A stretch of DNA of 64,000 bases from Paenibacillus sp. SZ31 (GCF_012912005.1 NZ_JABBEA010000005.1:304434-368433); one strand, 5' to 3'; shown: positions 35,895 to 44,714, counted from the first letter of the stretch. A program made the numbers and translations. Notes: generated by a model not told the origin, from the sequence alone.

Positions 35895-36398
35895 ATGATC
35901 AGTAATACGATCTTAGAGCTACTTCATCAGTATGGATATCTGATTTTTTATTTTGCCTTCTCATTAGGGCCTTTCGGGATTCCAATTCCAAATGAGATCA
36001 CGATTATCAGCGGTGCCATTTTGAGCCACACAGGAGTTATCAATTCATGGATCACATACTTTTGTATTTTATCAGGACTATTAACAGCCATTACCTTTTC
36101 TTATTTTGCAGGGAAGTTATTTGGACCCAAGATAAAACACAGATTTCAACATCATAAACACTTCGTTAAGGCTGAACTGATTCTGAATAAGAGTGGCAAT
36201 TGGGCGATGTGCATCGGTTTGTTCATTCCAATCGTGCGATATGTTCTCCCTTTGGTCATTGGGCTGAGCGGCGTGCAGTATAGAAAATTTGCTCTCATCT
36301 CCTATTCCAGTGCTTTGCTATGGACCATAACGTATTTTATAGCGGGAATCTACTTCGGCGGTCCCATTCTATCTACGTTGCATTTATTACATTTCTAA
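35895..36398 (+). CDS. DedA-family membrane protein
   Basis: 167 residues with about five hydrophobic segments, a little shorter than the 190-220 usual in the family. DedA marks are GPFGIPIPNEITIISGA near the N-terminus (re-entrant region with the conserved acidic residue) and FIPIVRYVLPLVIGLSG with the conserved Arg. Several DedA proteins are lipid scramblases or undecaprenyl-phosphate/PE translocases. First gene of the third regulated unit; ATG at 35895 after GAGGAGG. Confidence 0.9.
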   Translation: MISNTILELLHQYGYLIFYFAFSLGPFGIPIPNEITIISGAILSHTGVINSWITYFCILSGLLTAITFSYFAGKLFGPKIKHRFQHHKHFVKAELILNKSGNWAMCIGLFIPIVRYVLPLVIGLSGVQYRKFALISYSSALLWTITYFIAGIYFGGPILSTLHLLHF

Positions 36399-36440
36399 CT
36401 GGTTTTGATAACATACCATCACATATACGGAGGAACCCTC

Positions 36441-37007
36441 ATGAATTCCAATGAACCTGTTTTATTTTTGAAAAGCTTTTTGCAAAGTCCTAAACATGTT
36501 GGCAGTATCTTACCCAGTTCCCGGTTTCTCGCCAGCAAAATGGTGAAGCAAGTCTCTTGGCTAGAGGCAAAAGCAGTCGCCGAGCTTGGATCAGGTACAG
36601 GTCCGATCACTCGTTATATTCATCAGCAGGTACAGGATTCCACCAAAGTCCTATTGTTTGAGATGAACGAAACGATGAGAAATAATCTGCAGACCGCATA
36701 CCCGAAATTCTCCTGTTATCCAGATGCTGCTCGATTAGTGGAATCCATGAATCAAGAGGGCGTTCAGCAACTGGATTACATTTTTAGCGGATTGCCCTTC
36801 TTCAACTTTGAGCCTGAATTAAGAAATACGTTGGTGGATCAGATCTATAAGGCACTCAAACCTGGAGGATTATTCATCGCCTTTCAATATTCTCTTCAAA
36901 TGAAAAAAACATTATCGGAGCACTTTATCATCGAAAAAATAGAATTAGTGCCTTTGAATATCCCACCTGCGTTCGTTTATGTCTGTCGCAAAAAGGAAAC
37001 AATTTAA
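36441..37007 (+). CDS. Phospholipid N-methyltransferase-like SAM-dependent methyltransferase (paralogue 1)
   Basis: 188 residues from the ATG at 36441 (GGAGG site). It starts with LFLKSFLQSPKHVGSILPSS, the signature of the COG3963 phospholipid-methyltransferase/rRNA-adenine-methylase-like family; the SAM motif I is AELGSGTGPIT near 50. A later GLPFFNF takes the place of the NPPY-type motif. PmtA members methylate phosphatidylethanolamine, and context with mprF, PAP2 and DedA supports a lipid substrate, though automated annotation often says rRNA methylase. It is similar throughout to the gene at 38872. Confidence 0.78.
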   Translation: MNSNEPVLFLKSFLQSPKHVGSILPSSRFLASKMVKQVSWLEAKAVAELGSGTGPITRYIHQQVQDSTKVLLFEMNETMRNNLQTAYPKFSCYPDAARLVESMNQEGVQQLDYIFSGLPFFNFEPELRNTLVDQIYKALKPGGLFIAFQYSLQMKKTLSEHFIIEKIELVPLNIPPAFVYVCRKKETI

Positions 37008-37063
37008 ACATTCCGGACTATCGTTTACACTGATGTTATCCTAATTTTAAGGAGTGTTGAATT

Positions 37064-37744
37064 ATGAATACCGTTCTCGTTGTTGATGATGAACCCGATA
37101 TCCGTGATGTTATTCATGTCTATTTACGTAATGAAGGATATCATGTCATAGAAGCAGCCAATGGTGAAGAAGCATTAAATATAATTAAAACAACATCGGT
37201 TCAACTCGTTATTCTAGATGTCATGATGCCCGTTATGGACGGAATCAAAGCCTGCTTCAAAATAAGAGAAGTATCAACGACTCCCATTATTATGCTGTCC
37301 GCCAAAGAAGAGGATATTGATAAAATTACAGGCCTGACTACCGGGGCTGACGATTACATGGTCAAACCGTTTAATCCGTTAGAATTACTGGCTCGCGTTA
37401 AGGCTCAGCTACGACGTCAAACACTGATTGGCAAACCAGAATCCAATTCACTTATTTTGATCAAGGACCTTGTCATTGATACAAGTAAACATTCCGTGAA
37501 GCTCAAAGAAAATGACATTTCGCTTACGCCATTAGAGTTTTCCATTATGGTGCTGCTTGCCAGCCATCCAGGACAAGTATTTAGCTCCGAGAAGATTTAC
37601 GAAACCGTGTGGAAAGAACCTTATGGATATTCGGATAATACGGTGATGGTCCATATTCGTAATCTTCGAGAAAAGCTGGAATTGAATCCAAGAGAACCTC
37701 AGTATATTAAAACGGTATGGGGAGTGGGTTATAAAATTGATTAA
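37064..37744 (+). CDS. OmpR/PhoB-family response regulator
   Basis: 226 residues. The receiver domain (1-118) has the acidic pair in VVDDEPD, phospho-acceptor Asp52 (VILDVMMP), a switch Ser near 78, and Lys in VKPFNP. The C-terminal winged helix (about 130-225) is of OmpR type. It is the best candidate to bind the three-half-site promoters in this module. VanR-like in sequence. Overlaps the kinase start by 8 bases. Confidence 0.93.
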   Translation: MNTVLVVDDEPDIRDVIHVYLRNEGYHVIEAANGEEALNIIKTTSVQLVILDVMMPVMDGIKACFKIREVSTTPIIMLSAKEEDIDKITGLTTGADDYMVKPFNPLELLARVKAQLRRQTLIGKPESNSLILIKDLVIDTSKHSVKLKENDISLTPLEFSIMVLLASHPGQVFSSEKIYETVWKEPYGYSDNTVMVHIRNLREKLELNPREPQYIKTVWGVGYKID

Positions 37745-38837
37745 TCGATTACCACAGTTTAAAAAAAAGATACAGATTAACATCCTATATCGAATGTTGA
37801 TCAGTTTATTGATTTCGTTTGTTGGCTCTGTGGGTGTAAATAATATGTTGATCATAGGTGCCGCAAAAATTAGTGAAAAATATCATTGGCCTTCGCTCCT
37901 CCACATCTTTCCTTATGTTCTAACACCGGTCTTCATCATAATTTTCACGTTAATTTTTTTATTTTCCACACGAAAAATTGTGAGAGATCTCATTACATTA
38001 GAACAAGGGCTTCAAATCATATCCGAAGGAAATCTGAATTACAGGGTGTCCATTAATCGACAAGATGAACTTGGGCAAGTCGCTTCAAACATTAATCACA
38101 TGACAGAACAGTTAAAGCAACAGATTGCTAAAGAACGTGAATTGGAGAAATCCAAGATGGACATGATCACTGGCATCTCACATGACCTACGTACACCGCT
38201 TACCAGCATAATTGGCTATATTGAGCTTCTCAAATCAGAATCATTTCAAGACAAAGCAGAGTATGACCGTTTCATTCAAAATACCCATAACAAAGCAACG
38301 CATTTGAAGAAGTTACTCGATGATTTATTTGAATATACGCGTCTTAACGCAGTGAACACCCAGTTGGATTTGAAAAATGTTGACCTCTGTCAGCTATTGG
38401 ACCAATTGTTGTTTGAATTCGAACCTTTAGCTCAGGAGCATGGGATTCGTATTGAAAAAAAACTCGGCAATACTCCAATCATGGTTTCCCTGGATAGCGA
38501 TAAGATTGCACGTGCCATCGACAATCTTCTCATGAATGCACTGAAGTATTCCTTTAAACCGGGCACGATTTATGTTCGAATGAGTGTGCAGCATGATCAC
38601 GTTACCATTGAAGTAGAGAACAAAGGCATACCACTAACCAGAGAGCAAAAAAACAGACTATTTGATCGCTTCTATAAGGTGGATTATTCGAGGAATAGCG
38701 AAGGTATTCAATCAGGATCTGGTCTGGGTCTTTCTATTGCAAGGAACATTGCGGAGTTACATCAGGGGACTTTAACACTAGAACATACGCGCAACGTATT
38801 TATATTCCAACTAAGCTTACCTTCTAACATCCATTGA
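37737..38837 (+). CDS. Sensor histidine kinase
   Basis: 366 residues. Two membrane helices (about 18-43 and 56-78) enclose a very short extracellular loop, typical of intramembrane-sensing kinases that detect membrane perturbation or partner proteins. HAMP (79-132), DHp with His149 (ISHDLRTPL), and an intact ATPase domain with N-box NLLMNALKYS and G-box GSGLGLSIA. The TTG at 37737 overlaps the regulator stop. It partners the regulator at 37064; the remnant at 35079 is its paralogue. Confidence 0.93.
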   Translation: MINRLPQFKKKIQINILYRMLISLLISFVGSVGVNNMLIIGAAKISEKYHWPSLLHIFPYVLTPVFIIIFTLIFLFSTRKIVRDLITLEQGLQIISEGNLNYRVSINRQDELGQVASNINHMTEQLKQQIAKERELEKSKMDMITGISHDLRTPLTSIIGYIELLKSESFQDKAEYDRFIQNTHNKATHLKKLLDDLFEYTRLNAVNTQLDLKNVDLCQLLDQLLFEFEPLAQEHGIRIEKKLGNTPIMVSLDSDKIARAIDNLLMNALKYSFKPGTIYVRMSVQHDHVTIEVENKGIPLTREQKNRLFDRFYKVDYSRNSEGIQSGSGLGLSIARNIAELHQGTLTLEHTRNVFIFQLSLPSNIH

Positions 38838-38871
38838 AACATTAATAGCATTGATAAGGGAGGATACCGCG

Positions 38872-39471
38872 ATGAAAACATTCGAACCGCTTCTTTTCCT
38901 GCAAGGATTTCTCAAGAACCCCAAACGCGTTGGCAGTGTCCTCCCCAGCTCCAAATTTCTAGCCCATAAAATCGTCCAGTCTGTACGATGGGATGAGATC
39001 AGAACCATTGCAGAACTGGGACCAGGAACAGGAGCCATCACCCGACTCATAAGAGCACAATTACCGAAATCTGCAACCGTGTTTTTATTTGAAAGAGACC
39101 CCAAAATGAGAAGTAATCTGAAGAAAACATATCCTGAATTCATGTTCCATTCCAATGCATCCTATCTACTGAAAAGGATCGATCAAGAACATGTGCACCA
39201 GTTGGATAGTATCATTTGTGGACTGCCCTTTTTTAATTATTCCAGAGAAATGAGACACAACATCCTGTCACAGATCCATACAGCGCTTCGACCTGGAGGC
39301 ACGTTAGTTTTATACCAGTACTCACTTCATATGAAGAAGCGATTAGCTGAGTTATTTGAGATTGAGAAGATTCAATTCGTGCCCTTCAGCTTCCCGCCTG
39401 TTTTTGTGTATGTTTGTCGTAAAAGGCAAGATGAAGGACACAGTGAAACGATCGAATTGGGGAAGATCTAA
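38872..39471 (+). CDS. Phospholipid N-methyltransferase-like SAM-dependent methyltransferase (paralogue 2)
   Basis: 199 residues from the ATG at 38872 (GGGAGG site). Same layout as the gene at 36441: LFLQGFLKNPKRVGSVLPSS, then AELGPGTGAIT, then GLPFFNY, and the shared end PVFVYVCRKR. There is a 12-residue longer tail. Two successive N-methylations of phosphatidylethanolamine by paralogues is one possibility. It follows the kinase by 34 bases and is probably co-transcribed with it. Confidence 0.78.
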   Translation: MKTFEPLLFLQGFLKNPKRVGSVLPSSKFLAHKIVQSVRWDEIRTIAELGPGTGAITRLIRAQLPKSATVFLFERDPKMRSNLKKTYPEFMFHSNASYLLKRIDQEHVHQLDSIICGLPFFNYSREMRHNILSQIHTALRPGGTLVLYQYSLHMKKRLAELFEIEKIQFVPFSFPPVFVYVCRKRQDEGHSETIELGKI

Positions 39472-39528
39472 TTTATCGTCACCATAATAACCGCATTGAT
39501 TTATGTATATGATTGTTTTGTTACATTC

Positions 39529-39921
39529 TCATTTTACGGTTGCCAGCCAATGAAATGCCTCATCTATGTCATGGAATTCTTGAGTTGGATTGGATATGTC
39601 CATTCCTGAGAGCATTCGGTTTGCACTTGATTTAGCTATCGCTTTATGGGGAACAATCAGTGCTGAATACGTAATTCCGGCCTCCATTGATCTCAGATAC
39701 CACTCTTGTGCAACCCATTCTTGGTCATCTGGCGAAATAACGGCCAAGTGACGGCTATCGTATAACGCCTTATTTGTGCGTTTTTGCACCGCTAACTCCA
39801 ACACTTTATTAAGCGGTATACGATATTGTTCACCTTTCGCAAAGCTCTTCCATTGCAAAACAACTACCTTATTTTCCTCATTCCATGTAACGGTTGCTTG
39901 AGGGGAATCATAAAAAATCAT
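39529..39921 (-). CDS. Hypothetical protein, possible STAS-like fold
   Basis: 130 residues, soluble. The pattern of a short beta strand (VVVLQWKSFAKGEQYR), helix, then VISPDDQEWVAQEWYLR resembles STAS/SpoIIAA-like proteins that have lost the phosphorylatable Ser. The resemblance is weak. The ATG at 39921 follows an AAGGAG site. It is 23 bases downstream of the SDR gene and probably co-transcribed. Confidence 0.6.
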   Translation of the reverse strand: MIFYDSPQATVTWNEENKVVVLQWKSFAKGEQYRIPLNKVLELAVQKRTNKALYDSRHLAVISPDDQEWVAQEWYLRSMEAGITYSALIVPHKAIAKSSANRMLSGMDISNPTQEFHDIDEAFHWLATVK

Positions 39922-39944
39922 TTCGACCAGCTCCTTCTTAATGT

Positions 39945-40727
39945 TTAATGTCCTGTCTTATCCTGTGAAGATCTAATCATGCGAGTCATCATCTTACGCG
40001 GTAACAAGCGCGGCATAAATGCAATGAATCGATTTCGAGCTCCAGGCATAATTAACGTCTTGCCACGTAAGAAGCCTTGATACCCTTCTTCGGCCACCTG
40101 TCCAGCTTCCATGATCGGGCCCTGTAACATCTTCGAGACACCCATACCCGAACGATCAACAAATCCAGTGGATGTCAGACCTGGACACAGTGCCGTCACC
40201 GTAACGCCCGTTCCGCTTACTTCATTCTCCAAAGCCTCGGTGAACGAAAGCACGTATGCCTTGGTCGCATAATACACTGACATCATCGGTCCAGGGAAAA
40301 AGCCTACCAACGAAGCCACATTCATCACGCCTCCGTGCCCACGTTCGATCATGCCCGGCAAGAACAGTTTTGTCATGACGGTTAAAGCCGTTATATTCAC
40401 ATCGATCATATTCACTTCTTGTTCCATATCCGTTTCCATAAACGTCCCGAACAGACCGAAGCCTGCATTATTGACAAGATAGTCAACAACAATGCCCTTT
40501 TCCTTCAGCTCATTATAAATCTCCTGTGGTACCCCAGGCGCCGCTACATCTTTGGCAATAACCGTTGCCTGAATACCATACTTTTTCTGATACTCCTGAG
40601 CTAGATCCTGTATCTTACCCTCGCTTCGTGCTACCAGCACAATATGATGTCCACCTTTGGCAAACCGATCTGCTAACTCTTTACCGATCCCACCCGATCC
40701 CCCTGTGATTAGAACTGTCTTTCGCAT
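39945..40727 (-). CDS. Short-chain dehydrogenase/reductase (SDR)
   Basis: 260 residues. The cofactor motif TGGSGGIG is at 8-15, NNAG near 89, and catalytic YxxxK in YYATKAY near 156. This is the classical SDR type (DltE/YqjQ-like). Operator-type palindrome GAACGAACGTTC lies 57 bases upstream of its start, so it belongs to the TetR-controlled set. Confidence 0.9.
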   Translation of the reverse strand: MRKTVLITGGSGGIGKELADRFAKGGHHIVLVARSEGKIQDLAQEYQKKYGIQATVIAKDVAAPGVPQEIYNELKEKGIVVDYLVNNAGFGLFGTFMETDMEQEVNMIDVNITALTVMTKLFLPGMIERGHGGVMNVASLVGFFPGPMMSVYYATKAYVLSFTEALENEVSGTGVTVTALCPGLTSTGFVDRSGMGVSKMLQGPIMEAGQVAEEGYQGFLRGKTLIMPGARNRFIAFMPRLLPRKMMTRMIRSSQDKTGH

Positions 40728-40783
40728 GTTGTTGCCTGCCTCTCTTTTCTATAAAATATGTTTCATCTGGAATATCAATATTT

Positions 40784-40795
40784 GAACGAACGTTC
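40784..40795. promoter_or_regulatory. TetR-type operator 1
   Basis: GAACGAACGTTC, arms of 5 bp, between the tetR stop and the SDR start. Same family as the sites at 44661, 44727, 45822, 46721 and 46835. Confidence 0.6.
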
Positions 40796-40815
40796 TATAA
40801 TAGTGAAAAAATAGA

Positions 40816-41394
40816 CTACCTCCGTATGAGCTCCATGGATAGCGTCGCTATACGAAGGATTTTTTCCTTGGTCATCGAAGTCTTGACCATCACCCTTAAT
40901 CCAACGCCCACATTATGCAGATATTCAGCCAATACCTCCGCGCTATACTCCGTAGTGAATTCATCTTCTTGCTGTCCCCACACCATAATGTCCTTGATTA
41001 GATTCTCGGTATTTGCAAACATCTCCGTCGATCGGTTGTTCATGTCGTCATCCCGTGCCGCCAATTCTACCGTCGAATTGACAATGAAGCAGCCTGATAC
41101 TGGAGATTCCTCTCCATGAATTAAAGAATAAAATATAAACTGAAGTGCTTCAGTTGCCGTTTTAGAACGCTTTACGCCTGCTGCAAGGGCAGAGCTGATT
41201 TTGTGATCATACAGATCTACTGACTTTAGAAACAAGGTATGTTTGTCGCCAAATGTGTCATACAAGCTTTTACGATGAATTCCCATATGATTGACTAGAT
41301 CTGTCATCGACGTCTTCTCATACCCTTGTTCCCAAAAAAGTCTCATCGCTTTATCCAGTACAACAGACTCATCGAACTCTTTGTTTCTCGCCAT
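40816..41394 (-). CDS. TetR/AcrR-family transcriptional regulator
   Basis: 192 residues. The N-terminal helix-turn-helix is in TSMTDLVNHMGIHRKSLYDTFGDK (about 27-50), the usual TetR layout, followed by an all-helical ligand domain. Lies among six oxidoreductase genes on the same strand. A repeated palindrome near their promoters makes it the likely repressor of the cluster, responding to a reactive small molecule. Confidence 0.9.
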   Translation of the reverse strand: MARNKEFDESVVLDKAMRLFWEQGYEKTSMTDLVNHMGIHRKSLYDTFGDKHTLFLKSVDLYDHKISSALAAGVKRSKTATEALQFIFYSLIHGEESPVSGCFIVNSTVELAARDDDMNNRSTEMFANTENLIKDIMVWGQQEDEFTTEYSAEVLAEYLHNVGVGLRVMVKTSMTKEKILRIATLSMELIRR

Positions 41395-41448
41395 TAGCTT
41401 CCCTCCTGTTCAGACAACAAACATTAAATTTCATGCTCTCGTTGGACC

Positions 41449-42450
41449 TTAAAAGGTAAGAATGACTTTACCCTGGGAGTGACCCGTGGACACTTTAATC
41501 AATGCCTTTTCAATTTCATCAAACGTATAGGTTGAATCGATCGAGGGTTTGATATCTTCTTTTTCTATGAGAGCTGTGATTTTTTGCAATTGACTCCCGC
41601 TGGAGTGCACGAATATAAAGCGATATTCATTTTGATTCTTACGCGCTAAAGAATCCAGGCGTGCACCTACAAGGCCAAACAATGCTTTTTTCCACATTGG
41701 AAAATGACTGTCCGCTGCAAACCGATAATTGGGTCCCGCTTTCAAAGAAACTAATTTCCCCTGTGGTTTCAAAATGCTTAGTTCAGCTTTGATTTCATCC
41801 GCACCCAAGGTGTCAATCACATAATCGATATCGGACAGGATATCAGCATAATGTTCGGTTTTATAATCAATGAATTGATCTGCTCCGATCGACAGTGTAC
41901 GTGATCTGCCTCTTTCGCTTCCACTTGTAATCACAGTTAGCCCCATGGACTTGGCAATCGGGATAGCCATCGCACCGAAACCACCGGTTCCCCCAGGAAT
42001 AAACAGCTTTTTATTCGGTCCGGCTTGGAGTACATCATGCAATGCTTGATACGCGGTCAAGGCAGTAAGGGGTACTGCAGCAGCTTCGATAAAAGAAAGA
42101 TTTTCAGGCATGATGGATAAAGCATCCTCATGTACAGCCGCATATTCAGCAAAAGCACCAATTTTATTTAGAGGCAACCTGGTATAAACCTTATCACCCA
42201 CTTTAAATTTCAAAACATCATCGCCAACGGCTTCAATGACACCAGATAATTCATTCCCTAAGGTTAAAGGTAACTTATAGTCGGCAATCATCCGAACACT
42301 GCCATTCATATTCAAGATATCCAGTGGATTTACACCCGCTGCTTTTACTCTGACAAGAACCTCATGGCTCTGAATCTGAGGTGTCTCAATATCATTGATT
42401 TCCACATGGATTTCTTTGGAGTATTTCCGTATTTGGACTGCTCTCATCAT
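41449..42450 (-). CDS. NADP-dependent MDR-superfamily oxidoreductase (quinone oxidoreductase type)
   Basis: 333 residues. GroES-like N-terminal domain with AAGVNPLDILNMNG and GNELSGVIEAVG; no zinc-binding Cys set, so this is the quinone-oxidoreductase/enoyl-reductase type. Nucleotide motif GGTGGFG near 153. Reduces quinones or enones with NADPH. 54 bases upstream of tetR in the same direction, so probably co-transcribed with it. Its own upstream region holds repeat copy 3, not a recognisable operator. Confidence 0.88.
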   Translation of the reverse strand: MMRAVQIRKYSKEIHVEINDIETPQIQSHEVLVRVKAAGVNPLDILNMNGSVRMIADYKLPLTLGNELSGVIEAVGDDVLKFKVGDKVYTRLPLNKIGAFAEYAAVHEDALSIMPENLSFIEAAAVPLTALTAYQALHDVLQAGPNKKLFIPGGTGGFGAMAIPIAKSMGLTVITSGSERGRSRTLSIGADQFIDYKTEHYADILSDIDYVIDTLGADEIKAELSILKPQGKLVSLKAGPNYRFAADSHFPMWKKALFGLVGARLDSLARKNQNEYRFIFVHSSGSQLQKITALIEKEDIKPSIDSTYTFDEIEKALIKVSTGHSQGKVILTF

Positions 42451-42475
42451 TTTTCCTCTTCCTTTGCTTATAGAC

Positions 42476-42665
42476 TATATAAGTTGAACTAAAGATTATT
42501 TACACTTACACTACGATGACAGAACAACCTTCCAATCGCTGTTATCCCCAGATTTTTTGATTCCCTTTCTAAAGGGAAAATCAGGTGATAAAGGCGAACA
42601 CTTCGCTTTTTCAGGTTTTTTCTGTCCTCTTCGTTATCGTGTAAATGTTTAGTTAAACTTATGTA
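42476..42665. repeat. Imperfect palindromic repeat, copy 3
   Basis: 190 bp between the MDR oxidoreductase and the Old Yellow Enzyme gene. Ends: TATATAAGTTGAACT at 42476-42490 and its near-complement at 42651-42665 (13 of 15), each followed inward by TTTACAC. These resemble the 15-bp ends of copy 1. The core shares AATCGCTGTTATCCCCAGA with copy 2. The central hairpin has CCCTTT / AAAGGG inner arms in the place where copy 2 has TCTCCTA / TAGGAGA. Ends and core both intact make this the cleanest copy. Confidence 0.78.
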
Positions 42666-42713
42666 GGAACATGGCGCGCAATGTTGGTTGTACGCCATGT
42701 TCCCCGCTTGATG

Positions 42714-43799
42714 CTAGTGTTGCCCCTCTTGTGACTTTAACTCTTCCAACGTAGGATAGTCCGTGTAACCTTTACTTCCCAAACCAAAGAATGTTGTCGG
42801 ATCTGCTTCATTCAGTGAAGCACCTTGTTGAAGTCGTTCCACCAAATCCGGATTAGCTAAAGACCATACACCCACTGGTACCAGATCAGCGAGACCACGA
42901 TCTAGATCTACACTGAGATCCTCCAAAGTTCTTCCAGCCCGATTGACCAACAATGGATTTTGCCAGATCGAACGAATGTCTTGCAGCAGATTCTCATCTC
43001 CAAGATGCATAACATGAAGGTAAACCAAATCCAATTGAGCCAATTCTTTTACAAGGTAGCGATAGAGTTCAGAACCTTGTTCACCATCTTGAATCCCACC
43101 CAGCGGTGTCCCTGGCGAAATACGGAAGCCTGTCCGTTCTGCCCCTATTTCCTCGACGATAGCTTTCGTTACTTCAATCGCAAAGCGAGCACGATTTTCT
43201 ATAGAACCGCCATACTCATCTGTCCGTGTATTTGAATTCTCTCCGAGGAATTGATTAATCAAATAGCCATTGGCTCCATGAATTTCGACGCCATCTGCCC
43301 CTGCTTCGATCGCTGCAGCTGCTGCTTTTCGGAAATCGGCGATGGTGGTTTGAATATCCTCCTGACTCAATTCCCGTGGAACGGGGATATCCTGCATCCC
43401 TGTGGCCGTGAACATTTCTACACCCGGTGCGATTGCAGATGGAGCAACCGGTTGACGATGATGCGGGGTATTGTCCGGATGTGACATGCGGCCAGCATGC
43501 ATTAGTTGGATGTATACATATCCACCAGCTTCATGCACCGCATCCGTTACCTTTTTCCATCCTTCAATATGCTTGTCCGTGTAGATGCCAGGTGACCACA
43601 GGTAACCTTGTCCATCATCAGAAGGTTGTGCACCTTCCGTAATCAGTAGTCCCATGGTTGCACGCTGAGCATAATACAGTGCAGCCAACTCTCCAGGTGT
43701 ACCATCTTCTAGCGCTCGACTACGTGTCATGGGTGCCATCGCTAGTCGATGGGGCAGTTCCATGTTGCCAATCTTCGTTTTACTCCATATCTTTTCCAA
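42714..43799 (-). CDS. Old Yellow Enzyme-family alkene reductase
   Basis: 361 residues, TIM barrel with FMN. Conserved MAPMTRSRA near the N-terminus, substrate-binding HGAN (EIHGANGYLINQF near 180), and the GGSIENRARF motif near 220. Reduces activated C=C bonds of enones and nitro compounds with NADPH, a common electrophile-detoxifying activity. Classical OYE length rather than the shorter YqjM type. Confidence 0.93.
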   Translation of the reverse strand: MEKIWSKTKIGNMELPHRLAMAPMTRSRALEDGTPGELAALYYAQRATMGLLITEGAQPSDDGQGYLWSPGIYTDKHIEGWKKVTDAVHEAGGYVYIQLMHAGRMSHPDNTPHHRQPVAPSAIAPGVEMFTATGMQDIPVPRELSQEDIQTTIADFRKAAAAAIEAGADGVEIHGANGYLINQFLGENSNTRTDEYGGSIENRARFAIEVTKAIVEEIGAERTGFRISPGTPLGGIQDGEQGSELYRYLVKELAQLDLVYLHVMHLGDENLLQDIRSIWQNPLLVNRAGRTLEDLSVDLDRGLADLVPVGVWSLANPDLVERLQQGASLNEADPTTFFGLGSKGYTDYPTLEELKSQEGQH

Positions 43800-43859
43800 T
43801 TGAACGCGCTCCTCTTCTTATTTGAAATGTTGCAGATGTATTCTCTGAAATCTGCTGTA

Positions 43860-44618
43860 TTAATTCAATTCTGAAATCACCGGGTAGATTGCGCCTGTCA
43901 GTTGGAACTCATAGTTCTGGTCTACAATTCCTACGACCACTTCATTGTGATCATACAGATTGATCATGAAGCCTGCCATTTCTTTAGCTGTGTGATATTT
44001 AGGCATATTCGCTTTGTAATCAAAAGCTTCAGCATCTAGTGATTTTTGCACGAATTCTGTTTCCGTGATCGCTGGTGCCAGAACCTTCGCTTTCAGTTTT
44101 GCACCTTTCAGTTCCAGTTCTTTCGCAAGACCTTCTGTGAAGGCACTAACATAGTATTTCGATGCAGAATAAGCAACACTCCCTACAGCAATGGCGTATC
44201 CAAGTGCGGAGGAGACGTTAATCAACTGAGTACCTTCGACATCCGCATAATCTCGCACATACAGTGTAGAAAGAACGGTCAAGGATTCAATGTTTACACG
44301 CAGCATGGTCTCGACTTTATCCAAATTCTGATCAGCAATGAACGAACCCTCTCCCAGACCTGCATTATTGATCCAAGTCTCGATTTCATACTCCTTCAAA
44401 TCGTTATACAGTGCGTATGCCTCTGCGGTAACAGACAGGTCACTTGTGTGAACGATAACATTTACTTTAGAGTCAATACCCTGAATGGTTGATTTAAGCT
44501 CTTCCAGCTTATCCAATCTTCTAGCTACCAAAATCAAGTTTTTGCCCCGTGCTGCAAATGCCAATGCCGTTTCATATCCAATTCCTGAACTTGCTCCTGT
44601 AATTACGGTGTATTTCAT
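43860..44618 (-). CDS. Short-chain dehydrogenase/reductase (SDR)
   Basis: 252 residues. TGASSGIG at 6-13, NNAG near 85, catalytic YSASKYY near 150. Its promoter carries two TetR-type operators (44661 and 44727), one lying between the -35 and -10 boxes. Substrate unknown. Confidence 0.92.
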   Translation of the reverse strand: MKYTVITGASSGIGYETALAFAARGKNLILVARRLDKLEELKSTIQGIDSKVNVIVHTSDLSVTAEAYALYNDLKEYEIETWINNAGLGEGSFIADQNLDKVETMLRVNIESLTVLSTLYVRDYADVEGTQLINVSSALGYAIAVGSVAYSASKYYVSAFTEGLAKELELKGAKLKAKVLAPAITETEFVQKSLDAEAFDYKANMPKYHTAKEMAGFMINLYDHNEVVVGIVDQNYEFQLTGAIYPVISELN

Positions 44619-44660
44619 CTTATTCTCTCCCTCATATTCTTTAGATTAGTGTAGTTTTTT

Positions 44661-44674
44661 AGAACGATCATTCT
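44661..44674. promoter_or_regulatory. TetR-type operator 2
   Basis: AGAACGATCATTCT, a nearly perfect palindrome 43 bases before the SDR start codon, downstream of its promoter. Confidence 0.65.
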
Positions 44675-44714
44675 TTAATGTGTGAAAAAAGAGTTAGATC
44701 TAACTTGCTGTTAG

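Noticed and set aside
43810..43855. Possible extra TetR operator before the Old Yellow Enzyme gene
   Set aside because: No AGAACG palindrome is present; the similarity was to a single half-site only.
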